A stretch of DNA of 64,000 bases from Picochlorum sp. 'celeri' (Eukaryota; Chlorophyta; Trebouxiophyceae): the NCBI GenBank assembly GCA_010909725.1, contig JAACMV010000003.1, forward strand, positions 186,001 through 250,000. The letters run 5' to 3'. The first letter of the stretch is position 1. Each line of letters begins with the position of its first letter. The translations under genes were made by a program, and so were the position numbers. Below the pieces are notes generated by a model. That model was given only the letters and a program-made list of their open reading frames with translations, had not been told where the DNA came from and searched no databases. This document shows positions 27,746-35,622 of the stretch, piece after piece.

Positions 27746-28122
27746 CTACGGTTTTCCTCCAGGAACAAGAGCTGCAATAGTATTCCCATTGAGCAAAATT
27801 TGGTCCAAGTGGGCAGATTCCTCAATCTTACCTTCTTCATTTCTATCAAATTCTGTAACATCTTCTAGTACCATATTTACATAGACATCGAATCCCCTGC
27901 ATCGAAGACGACTGTGTGAGTCTCACGCATCCATCTTTTCAAGTGCCTGACGTACCTCAGTGTCCCTACCAGTTCCTTTTCTCCCTTCATAAGAATCCAG
28001 ATTTTACTACCAATACATTTATCAAGGAGTTCAGAGGGTAGAATCTGACTGGGGTTGGGAACTCCACCAGCGTCTCTCGTGTGCTGTCCACCAGGTCCTC
28101 GAGAGGTATTCTGAGCAAACAT
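27746..28122 (-). CDS. LSM5: U6 snRNA-associated Sm-like protein LSm5 (one intron)
   Basis: Exons 28122-27956 and 27896-27746 give 105 residues; the intron 27897-27955 is 59 nt (GTACGT...GATGCAG), the shortest I could place with confidence. Spliced, it reads [20 protein letters not shown] (Sm1 begins) and [20 protein letters not shown], then [18 protein letters not shown] (Sm2). The pairing of DKCIGS with [10 protein letters not shown] and LLNGN identifies LSm5 specifically. It is part of the LSm2-8 ring that binds the 3' U-tail of U6 snRNA and of the LSm1-7 ring in mRNA decay. The N-terminal ~25 residues are an unconserved tail. The longer open frame ends early inside the intron and is not the protein. 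Confidence 0.93.
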
Positions 28123-28490
28123 GATGCAAGGAGCATCAACTGATATCTCAGACTACTTTATATCTATTAATGTGTGGGTTACAGGCGCAGTATCGGTAGT
28201 ATGAACTACAAGGACTGCATTTTTTAAATTCCCATTTCTGAATATCATATATGATAGCAATCATGCATGATAGCAATTGAATCAAGAGAGACTCTGATGG
28301 GCCATGTAAAGCTGGGATAGACCTCATTCCACAGGCAAGAGTTCCATCTCTGGAGATGGTTCCATGCATGGAGACACACACGTGTAAGGAGATTCTTGAT
28401 ATTACATAGAGGGTAGGATATGCCTACTGTATATACATATTGATTTTCCTCATGTGTGCAAATGGTGCACATGGCATCTGTATTATTTCC
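28123..28490. other. Intergenic region between LSm5 and CAP gene
   Basis: These 368 bp separate two minus-strand genes. TTACA at 28404-28408 gives TGTAA for the CAP transcript. AT-rich elsewhere. No gene or RNA is recognised. Confidence 0.4.
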
Positions 28491-29435
28491 TTAGCAACGG
28501 AAGCAGAAACGTCCTCCAAAGTAGCAGCACAGCTGTTGCTGTGGTGGTGGTGGAGGGGGAGGTGGTGGTGGGGGTGGTGGAGGTGGGCGAGATGGCGATG
28601 CTGGTGGACTCTGTGGGCAGAGCCATGGGCGGCAAATGTTGAAAACGCAGCACTCTGGCCCAAGAGGCGCTGGTGTTGGCGCTGGTGTTGGCGTTGGCGT
28701 TGGCGTTGGCGTTGGGGTCGGGGAAGAAGCAGCCCCGCATGGGCTTGGCTCTCCTTCTTCCCCAACCTGGCTCGCAAAAGACCCGATCACATTTCCAGCT
28801 GGGTAGTATTGGCACACTACAAAGTTTCCAAAGGAGCAGCTGCGAATACCACATCCCACCTGAATCGTGCTTTTCCAGACAATCTGTGTAAAATGGCCAG
28901 TGGCTGAGGAAAACCCAGGCCCTCCTGGTGGAGGATACAGACTCTCTTCATCAATCCACAACCGCGTTCCTTCCAAGCATGATAAACCAGTTCCACTCGC
29001 CAAATTCTCTCCATAATTCGTGTTGCTGTGAGCAAACACACAGGTATCGGCAACCTTTTGTGAGGCCTCTGCCAACGTTCGAGACCAGAGGAGTGGCGCA
29101 GCACCATACCTCTCTCTCGCAGCGTTATGCGCATCCAAAACCTGCTGTGCATCAGCACATGTACCAATCTTATCCTCTGGAATCATTGTGCTCATGCCAC
29201 AGGTTTGAGACGACGAGTCAACGTCAAAGGTCTCACCAATATAACACTCTGGATGTTGTTCTTGTTCCTGTTCGGATACAAAGCACAGTGGCTCTCCTGA
29301 CTGAAATTCATATATTTTAAAATCTGAAGAAGGCAGTTGTGTCGAGGAGGCAAGATTCCTCGCGTTCGCGGCGCAAGCTGCAGACAGCACGAGCAGCAAT
29401 GCTAACAACAACATTGATTTCGACATATTCTGCAT
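28491..29435 (-). CDS. Secreted CAP/SCP (PR-1-like) protein with Pro-rich tail
   Basis: A 314-residue protein from the ATG at 29435, or 311 from 29426. A signal peptide (SKSMLLLALLLVLSAACA) is followed by ~60 residues of unknown character with paired Cys. The CAP domain comes next: VLDAHNAARERYGAAPLLWS, FAHSNTNYGENLASG, SSATGHFTQIVWKST, CQYYPAGN; the His and Glu of the CAP cavity are present. The tail has a (Pro-Thr/Ala)n linker, then CCVFNICRPWLCP, a run of about 15 prolines and a final Cys cluster (CCYFGGRFCFRC). Such Pro modules are glycosylated rod linkers in green-algal extracellular matrix proteins (pherophorin-like). It is likely a cell-wall or secreted protein. Two AGTCAACGC elements lie upstream. 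Confidence 0.87.
   Translation of the reverse strand: MQNMSKSMLLLALLLVLSAACAANARNLASSTQLPSSDFKIYEFQSGEPLCFVSEQEQEQHPECYIGETFDVDSSSQTCGMSTMIPEDKIGTCADAQQVLDAHNAARERYGAAPLLWSRTLAEASQKVADTCVFAHSNTNYGENLASGTGLSCLEGTRLWIDEESLYPPPGGPGFSSATGHFTQIVWKSTIQVGCGIRSCSFGNFVVCQYYPAGNVIGSFASQVGEEGEPSPCGAASSPTPTPTPTPTPTPAPTPAPLGPECCVFNICRPWLCPQSPPASPSRPPPPPPPPPPPPPPPQQQLCCYFGGRFCFRC
28539..28722 (-). repeat. Proline-coding simple repeats in CAP gene
   Basis: A (GGTGG)-rich tract (28539-28585) encodes the poly-Pro run and a GGCGTT/GGTGTT hexamer tract (28675-28722) encodes (Pro-Thr)n and (Ala-Pro)n on the minus strand. Both are length-unstable simple repeats. Confidence 0.8.
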
Positions 29436-30065
29436 CGTCAATGAATACTGTACACGAGAATTCCCGTGTAACAATAAATACAGAAAAAAATTGAGCACAA
29501 GGGACACGCATGCGCCTGTATTGTCCCACACGCAGGTGGATCAGTTCATCAGCAGAAAAAAGTCAACGCTCTCCCGGAGAGATCTTTAGAGATCTGCCGA
29601 GACCAGGCTGGTGTTGGTTCCTCTCTCCAATCCATGCGGCATAGAGATGCGAAGCAATCATTTTCGCCACCTATTATGACTTTCACAGAAAGCACCATAT
29701 GTTCTGAAATACTAGTCTGCTGCTAGACTCACAGGTAGGATGCCTGGAGAGTGAATGAAGTGGCGCCACATCATGACATGAAACCAATCTTGCACACTCC
29801 TGGGTGCAAGAGTCAACGCACGTTGGCAATGCCACGTAGGAATCAAATCATGAGACAACAGCATGTATTGATCACCCTTACAGCAACAACTGCATCATGT
29901 ATGCATGTAGAAAAAAAATAGGGCAGAGAGAAAAAATCCCCAAGAATCAAACTGTCATGCAAACAACTTGACCAAATCGCCGAGGCACATGTCCATATGC
30001 ACAAGAACAATGATGTGCATGTATTACAGGAGAACAAAAAATAAACATAATCTATATGCATTCAT
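29436..30065. promoter_or_regulatory. Upstream region of the CAP gene with two AGTCAACGC sites
   Basis: This 630-bp gap lies between two minus-strand genes. AGTCAACGC occurs at 29561-29569 and 29811-29819, 126 and ~376 nt upstream of the CAP start. A perfect AGATCT-TTAG-AGATCT arrangement lies at 29580-29595. TTACA at 30024-30028 supplies TGTAA for the CHCH gene. I see no gene in it. Confidence 0.45.
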
Positions 30066-30473
30066 CTACTGAGACAGAGCAATCCTGCACTCTTGCATCC
30101 TTTCAAAGAAGACTCTGCAGGCATCCATATCACCGCCTGACAACGACATGCAGTCACTGAATGCCTTTGCTTGCTCCCCGCACTCCATTTTCTCCTGTAC
30201 AATCGTCTCAGCTGCCTGCTGTGCCTCCACTGGCTGCACTGGACCATAGCGTGGCCCCAGAACAGCATCCACTGCCCTATGGGCCATAGCACTTCCTCCC
30301 CCAAATGCCATTCCTTGCATCACTGTTCCCATAAGACCTGGAGAAGAGCTCGTCGCTTGCTGAGGTGCAGGTGGTGGAGCTGCCTTGGTTCGCTGCGGTG
30401 GTGGAGCAGAGGCAGACGTAGAGAACCTACGTCCACTACCACCTCGTGGTGACGCAGAACGACGCCTTCCCAT
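30066..30473 (-). CDS. CHCHD2/CHCHD10/MIX17-type twin CX9C protein
   Basis: A 135-residue protein. The N-terminus is basic and Ser-rich (GRRRSASPRGGSGRRFSTS), a mitochondrial-type leader, followed by a Pro/Ala linker. The central helix GLMGTVMQGMAFGGGSAMAHRAVDAVLG matches the hydrophobic GxxxG segment of CHCHD2/10 and yeast Mix17. The CHCH domain has twin CX9C motifs: CGEQAKAFSDC and CRVFFERMQEC. It is imported by the Mia40 pathway into the intermembrane space, where relatives support respiratory complexes and cristae. Length and order match the family. Confidence 0.9.
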   Translation of the reverse strand: MGRRRSASPRGGSGRRFSTSASAPPPQRTKAAPPPAPQQATSSSPGLMGTVMQGMAFGGGSAMAHRAVDAVLGPRYGPVQPVEAQQAAETIVQEKMECGEQAKAFSDCMSLSGGDMDACRVFFERMQECRIALSQ

Positions 30474-30751
30474 GACAACGTGTTAAATACTACCGTGAGA
30501 ATAAGAATAAAAATAAAATTACTACCTCACCGTGGAAGAAAACCCTCTCGGGTCATCCAGAAGTCTCGCACTCTGATGATGTACATGCATGTTCCTTTCT
30601 AACAATCTCTTTGACCGATGATTCCTTATCCATCTCAGAATGCACGTTTCTCTCTCTTTCTCTCGCGTCATTCCTCCATGGTTCAGGATACCATGGTTCC
30701 TGTGAGTATATAAATATTTTAGATTGACGTGAATACAAAGAGCAGACAGAG

Positions 30752-30982
30752 ATGTCGTCCACAGCAGCAGCATCTTCCTATTGGCGAGTGGCAGGGATGT
30801 CCTACTTGAAATATTCCAATCTGTGTGCGGATATGGTCCGGAGTGTTCTGAAAGAACCTGCTAAAAAAGCTGCCCAGGCTAGAGAGGCTATTTACTATAG
30901 GTCTGCTGTGTGGAAGGATGGAGCTCCTGAGAAACAGGTCATTACGGACATTACTGGGGGAACATCCGGGAAACTGAGTTGA
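30752..30982 (+). CDS. ATP15: Mitochondrial F1 ATP synthase subunit epsilon
   Basis: A 76-residue protein matching eukaryotic mitochondrial ATP synthase epsilon: SSYWRVAGMSYLKYSNLCADMVRSVLKEP, with the near-invariant W-R-AGM-Y--Y-N-CA-- pattern. It sits in the F1 central stalk beside gamma and delta. It has no cleavable presequence, as is usual. TGTAA (31040-31044) lies ~58 nt after the stop. It is divergent from the CHCH gene (278 bp between starts), so two small mitochondrial genes share an upstream region. Confidence 0.9.
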   Translation: MSSTAAASSYWRVAGMSYLKYSNLCADMVRSVLKEPAKKAAQAREAIYYRSAVWKDGAPEKQVITDITGGTSGKLS

Positions 30983-31150
30983 AGCTGTGTTGTTGATACA
31001 TATAGTCTGTATATTTTGCTCTTCTTTTTCAACGTGTGGTGTAAAATGATGATGGAAGCGGTTTTTACAGTCCTTGTTTACATACACCGAGTATTCTTCA
31101 AGCAGAATGTAAAATACCTGTTATTCTTCAATTGTTTATCATGCTCATCA

Positions 31151-33559
31151 TCATGCATCGTATGGCACCCGTACTGACTTTGTCTTTGGTCCATCTGGTG
31201 TATTCTCTGTGATTGTTTCGATGGGCAACTCGTCGAACTCTGACCTGTGTTCAGGGCAGAACAAGAGATACGGGTGCATTTGGTAGGTGCAGACATCACG
31301 GGCACAATTCAAGTGATAACTTGATTTGCATCTCTTGCTGAAACATCCCAATGTGGCTCCTTTGTTCTGGCAGTGCTTGCAGCGAAGTCTTCTTCCTCTT
31401 CTGACAGCATCCTTCACACCGACAATGAGGCCTTGTCCTGTCGGGTCATGTACTTCAGGGGACCATCTTGCACATTGATCGTGTACCCACGCTGTCGAAA
31501 CAGCGCTCATTTTTACCAGCGTGAGCTCTCCGAGGCCGGTTTCTGATCTTCCAAAAAAGCCTTTACGTGACGCTGGTGGGTCTTCTTCTCCTGGAAGGCC
31601 ACAGAGTGCACAAACCGAGTCCTTTGATGGTCCACGGAGGAGCAACTCTTGATATTCTTCAAGTTTCTCCTTTTGTCGAGACCTCTTCCATGACTCATCT
31701 GAATGTGATCCTGGGGACACGTTCAGGAGTTGCCCTTCTTGGTGACGCACTGCATCCAGTGCAGGCTGGGGACTGACATCATCATCTCCAGCAAGACCGA
31801 GAAGCGGCAGAACGCCAGAGTACTTTGCATCTCCATATGATACATTCAAGTACAAATTCAGAGTCTTCGGATCGCATTTCCACGACTGGATGATTGGAGA
31901 TGCTTTCTCCTTTTCAGCCTTTTCAATGGCTTGTGCAGCTGGCTGAGGGTTGGGATTGAACTTTTTAGGCCGTCCAACACTCTTCTTCTCAGTTGTGGCC
32001 ATTTGTGCTTCTGGCAGAGCTGGTGATTGGTCAGCTGTCATGGGTAAAGGACTCTCTTTCACCCCTCCTTGTGCGATTTTATCCGTGCCAGCATGCCCAA
32101 GCGACAACAAGGCACGTTTCTTCATCTTTTCTCGCTCCTCTTGGATCTTTGGCACCATGGTGTGGTCGACCATGGATGCAATGCCCTTCCCCAATGGTGG
32201 AGCAAATTTAAATACCAACTCATCATCTGGACCCTGTATTGGCAGGATCTCAATACCCATCTTGTCAAGGTATTTCACAAGTGTTTTTGATCTCTTTCCA
32301 TTCACCAAAAGATGAATGGACGTCTTCCATTTCTTTGCATGCGCCATACCAGCATGTCGTTCGAATTCCCTTGGTGCCATGCGCAATTCCTGCTTGCCCA
32401 TATGAGTCTTAATGAGTGAACACATGCCGCAGAAACAGTCACATGTCTGTGCATCCAGGCGGAACAACCCATTTTTTCCATTGCATTCAATTTCCACAGC
32501 CTTCTCTCCAGACCGTGTCTCAATCACGACAACATTAGCAAATGGATCAGGTGGTGGGACATCTGGATTCTTTCGTGGCCGCCCGCGCTTTCGTTTTGGC
32601 GGCTTTATCTGATGCTCAGACATCGTTGTGGTTCCCTGTGATCCTGACGCTTGTGGATGATATTCTGCAGCGTCATCTGCCCCTGATGTTGAAAGTCCCG
32701 CTTTCTTCTCTATGTGGGACATGGTCATTGCCTTCCATACAGTTTCAAGAACAATCATCACCTGTGGTGGCACATCACTACAACGACGGAGCGTCTTGTA
32801 AAATCCCAAGAGCGTGCCAAATGTCAAATCTTTGGATGGAAAATCTGGAAACTTCAATTGAATGAGACTATGACACATTTCCACTGAAATATAAGGATCC
32901 AGCCGTGCTATTTCCTCACAGACGTCTATCAAATTGCTCACTTTTGAAGCCATCTCTGCTGCTTCTCTATCAGTCGCAGTCATTGGCCTTTCATTTCCAG
33001 TCACCGCCAATCCTCCCTCATTCCCAGTCACCCCCATGCCAGCTCCTTCATTCCCAGCCGACGTATTCAGTGTGCTGTCCCTTGTATTCCCAGGAGAATG
33101 ACCAAACGAATTCGATACATGCCCAGGCATCCTTGGCATATATCCACCCCATGGTCTTGTCCTCATATGCTGCTGCCCAGCATCATTGTTCATAGCAGGC
33201 TGATATCCCCCCAATGGACTGTTTGCATACATGTGACCAGAGTTGTACATGTATCCACCCGTGCTGGGTGGCAAAGGACCCGGAGGCAGAGAACCGCGAA
33301 ACATCCCACCATGATTACCAAACGAATCTTGACCCATCCCTCCTCCCTGGCCAGAATATGGATATGAATGATGATTTGTTGTATTCCCTGAACCAGGCAA
33401 CGAGTGCCGACCAGGCAGACCATATCCGCCGCTCGGAACCTGAGGATCTCCCATCTGTTTCTGCTGATCCTGAATTTTTGTTAAAAAATTGCTGAGAGTT
33501 TCTACATCCTGACGAAAATCCGATGCACTCTCACGCCCAGAGCGAGGAATCGAATCCAT
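31151..33559 (-). CDS. Chromatin protein with AT-hooks, Cys-rich domain and extended PHD finger
   Basis: An 802-residue protein from the ATG at 33559 (the open frame starts at a GTG). Residues ~1-190 are Gly/Pro/Met-rich and disordered. AT-hook-like motifs are KRGRPRKNPD (~325) and SVGRPKKFN (~520). A conserved Cys/His segment (RLDAQTCDCFCGMCSLIKTH...FERHAGMAHAKKWKTSIHLL, ~368-415) resembles the DNA- or Tify-binding region seen in plant PHD proteins. The C-terminal ~130 residues form an extended PHD (zf-HC5HC2H): CALCG...WVHDQCARWSPEV...LRCKHCQNKGATLGCFSKRCKSSYHLNCARDV...FCPEH. Such ePHDs occur in nuclear proteins that bind histones or DNA. Precise orthology is not clear. TGTAA copies lie at 31065-31069 and 31078-31082 on this strand. 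Confidence 0.8.
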   Translation of the reverse strand: MDSIPRSGRESASDFRQDVETLSNFLTKIQDQQKQMGDPQVPSGGYGLPGRHSLPGSGNTTNHHSYPYSGQGGGMGQDSFGNHGGMFRGSLPPGPLPPSTGGYMYNSGHMYANSPLGGYQPAMNNDAGQQHMRTRPWGGYMPRMPGHVSNSFGHSPGNTRDSTLNTSAGNEGAGMGVTGNEGGLAVTGNERPMTATDREAAEMASKVSNLIDVCEEIARLDPYISVEMCHSLIQLKFPDFPSKDLTFGTLLGFYKTLRRCSDVPPQVMIVLETVWKAMTMSHIEKKAGLSTSGADDAAEYHPQASGSQGTTTMSEHQIKPPKRKRGRPRKNPDVPPPDPFANVVVIETRSGEKAVEIECNGKNGLFRLDAQTCDCFCGMCSLIKTHMGKQELRMAPREFERHAGMAHAKKWKTSIHLLVNGKRSKTLVKYLDKMGIEILPIQGPDDELVFKFAPPLGKGIASMVDHTMVPKIQEEREKMKKRALLSLGHAGTDKIAQGGVKESPLPMTADQSPALPEAQMATTEKKSVGRPKKFNPNPQPAAQAIEKAEKEKASPIIQSWKCDPKTLNLYLNVSYGDAKYSGVLPLLGLAGDDDVSPQPALDAVRHQEGQLLNVSPGSHSDESWKRSRQKEKLEEYQELLLRGPSKDSVCALCGLPGEEDPPASRKGFFGRSETGLGELTLVKMSAVSTAWVHDQCARWSPEVHDPTGQGLIVGVKDAVRRGRRLRCKHCQNKGATLGCFSKRCKSSYHLNCARDVCTYQMHPYLLFCPEHRSEFDELPIETITENTPDGPKTKSVRVPYDA

Positions 33560-34206
33560 CCTGTCCCTGACACTCGCCCTCTCCTGCACTAGGTCAATCT
33601 ATGATCCAAATCTCAAGATCTATAAATCTCAATTAATGTCTATTTCTCAGGATATCACGGGTGTGGTTTTTTATTGACGCCTATGCTGTCTGTCTACCAT
33701 TGTTGTTGAACACATCCAACTTTGCAGTCCATTCCTGTGAAGCATAATACCCGTTCATAGTGATACTAGCAATAAAAAAATTAAGAAATCTTTATTGTAA
33801 GCCATGGGGTAGTGGTACATGTTTTAAGGCTGACTGCTTGGTGTGGGAATCCCAATACGAGGAGGGCAAATCCGGCGACAGACAGTAACGTCTGTCTAGG
33901 CGGGTACAGTTCATCCACGGTCCAAGAGTATGTTCGACCGGTATATCTACTAGTCACAAAGATTAGAGTCCCGAAATACTTTGGATACATATCGTTGACT
34001 CGGTCTTCCCGTCTCATGAAAAGACAACAAAGACTCGGGTATGGAAACTCATTGTGTTAAACAGAATTTACACATACGAATATAGATAATCTCAGTGAGA
34101 AACAAGGATATCAGCCTCACTCTGGACGAAGAGACTGAACAATCCCTCATTTCTTCATCCACACATCACATTCGCATATTCTTCAACGGTATTATAACAC
34201 CACATC
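33560..34206. other. Divergent intergenic region with a possible small gene
   Basis: These 647 bp lie between the PHD gene start (minus) and the zinc-ribbon gene (plus). A 78-codon minus-strand frame (33781-34017) is listed separately. A perfect 7-bp hairpin GACAGAC-AGTAAC-GTCTGTC is at 33878-33897, so a structured RNA is another possibility. I could not match it to U1, U2, U4, U5, U6, SRP or RNase P RNA by eye. Confidence 0.4.
33781..34017 (-). CDS. Possible small protein of 78 residues, unknown
   Basis: An ATG frame beginning MRREDRVNDMYPKYFGTLIF with one hydrophobic segment (TLLSVAGFALLVLGF, ~43-57). No family is recognised. It fills an otherwise unusually long gap, which is the main argument for it. 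The hairpin noted in this interval could instead mean a non-coding RNA. Confidence 0.25.
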   Translation of the reverse strand: MRREDRVNDMYPKYFGTLIFVTSRYTGRTYSWTVDELYPPRQTLLSVAGFALLVLGFPHQAVSLKTCTTTPWLTIKIS

Positions 34207-34632
34207 ATGAGTTTGAAAGACGTTGTGTCTAATCTGAGGGCTGAAATTGAGACGGCTGTGGACTCAAAGCCGATGGTCAAAGTTCATGCCAAGGAGTGGG
34301 AGAAAATCATGCAAGGAAAGCCGGTGGAGATCAATCCATCTCTGGGACATGGATTTAAGATTATGAGTGTTGATGAATGGGCTGCTCGATGGAAGACGAA
34401 TGAGGAGTTTGCAGAATGCTTGAATTGTGGAAGTACCAATACAAAGGAGCATGCATTCACACAGACATGGTGCCGTGGCAAGAAGAAATGGGACAGCGAA
34501 TGCCTGTGCTTGGACTGCCATATGTTTAGCCGTAGACAGTATTGTGATCCTGATTTCAAGACACCAGAGGAGTATGAGAAGGAGAGATGGGAGAAGTTGG
34601 TCTTGAATGACAACTCCCAGGCAGTTGCATAA
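34207..34632 (+). CDS. Small four-cysteine zinc-ribbon-like protein, unknown
   Basis: A 141-residue protein. Cys pairs C71-x2-C74 (ECLNCGS) and C101-x2-C104 (CLCLDCHMF), with C99 and H82 nearby, make a likely zinc ribbon. It is preceded by MSVDEWAARWKTNEEF, which looks like a conserved helix. The C-terminus is charged (TPEEYEKERWEKL). I do not recognise the family; the composition suggests a conserved eukaryotic zinc protein rather than a chance frame. TGTAA (34687-34691) lies ~55 nt after the stop. Confidence 0.7.
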   Translation: MSLKDVVSNLRAEIETAVDSKPMVKVHAKEWEKIMQGKPVEINPSLGHGFKIMSVDEWAARWKTNEEFAECLNCGSTNTKEHAFTQTWCRGKKKWDSECLCLDCHMFSRRQYCDPDFKTPEEYEKERWEKLVLNDNSQAVA

Positions 34633-34726
34633 GATGGTGTTTCTGAAGGCATTTCTTCTCGTTGGTAGTACTCTCATCGTCGTTGTTGTAACACACGTAT
34701 ACACAGGGTACATGTACTCTTCTTGA

Positions 34727-34888
34727 TATAGATATCTATAGTGCGACACAGATATTGTTGATGATGACACTTGTCAGACCAACTGGGTGGCAAGCTGTAT
34801 ATATAACGCGTCCGCGTGTCGAATCTCATGTATTCCTTTTAAAATAATACTATACTCGTCGTCGTAGTACGAGTATATGAAATACTCG
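34727..34888. repeat. Cluster of palindromes upstream of UBTD-like gene
   Basis: A perfect 14-bp palindrome TATAGATATCTATA (34727-34740), a perfect 9-bp inverted pair TATACTCGT (34851-34859) / ACGAGTATA (34869-34877), and a third ATACTCG arm (34882-34888) occupy the 290-bp gap. The last group sits 38-75 nt before the ATG and could be a regulatory dyad or an mRNA 5' hairpin. Confidence 0.5.
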
Positions 34889-34925
34889 GACTGGTAAAGT
34901 AAAACGCGGTTCGAGGAACTACAGC

Positions 34926-35366
34926 ATGGGAAATATTTGTGGCGGAAATCACCAATCTCTGTCCGACCGTAAAGCCTCGAGAGCATCTAGTGGTGGAAAG
35001 GGATCTAAAAATTCATATAGACCGCCAAGAAATTGTACGAGTGGGGTGAAACGATTAGTGAAGCCTCGATGGAAGAGCCAAGAACGACTCACCAAGGCCG
35101 AGCTGGAGGAGAAGAGGGTGGTGTTCTGGGATACACAGCCTCATTATGGGGGCAGCAAGGTTATCTGGGATGCAATCAAAGCAGCAGCTGAAGCAGATTT
35201 GCCTACTGCGTGTTTGATTCTGGAGAGTGCTGGTGTTATAATTGCTGAAGAGGATATGCGTGTGTGTTATGATGAGAGGGGGTGTCGGTATGACTTGCCA
35301 GTCTTTGTGCTGTCAGACCCAGACAACCTTGCTGCTGACTCAATACCCACGATATCTGAGGAATAG
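34926..35366 (+). CDS. UBTD1/2-like protein lacking the ubiquitin-like domain
   Basis: A 146-residue protein. It begins MGNICGG, a likely N-myristoylation/palmitoylation signal, as in UBTD (DC-UbP). The conserved N-terminal UBTD domain is present: VKPRWKSQERLTKAELEEKR, VFWDTQPHYGGSKVIWDAIKAAA and CYDERGCRYDLPVFVLSDP. Animal and plant UBTD proteins continue for ~80-100 residues with a ubiquitin-like domain. Here the frame ends after this domain with SIPTISEE and a TAG, and I see no splice signal or downstream continuation. The UBTD domain binds E2 enzymes and deubiquitinases, so a stand-alone, membrane-anchored adaptor is plausible. Confidence 0.8.
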   Translation: MGNICGGNHQSLSDRKASRASSGGKGSKNSYRPPRNCTSGVKRLVKPRWKSQERLTKAELEEKRVVFWDTQPHYGGSKVIWDAIKAAAEADLPTACLILESAGVIIAEEDMRVCYDERGCRYDLPVFVLSDPDNLAADSIPTISEE

Positions 35367-35622
35367 ATTGAGTCTCTCTCTGTGTATTGATATCATGCAT
35401 ATGAAGATGCATTTGACATGGATAGATATGGATGCGTGGGCAATTCATTGCTGCCAATTGATTGGAGGAAGAAGAAGCCTTTTTTTTCCAAGGGAGAGGA
35501 ATTCACATCCAGGATGCATCGGATGTGATTTGATACTAAATGCCAGTATAGTTTATTGATAGTAGCGTTATTATGCAATATAATTCATTATAATACGCGC
35601 ATTGTCATTATCCTTGGGGAAC

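Noticed and set aside
34801..34930. tRNA suspected from GTCGAATCTC and GGTTCGAGGA near 34818 and 34908
   Set aside because: No acceptor stem or anticodon arm can be formed around these T-loop-like words.
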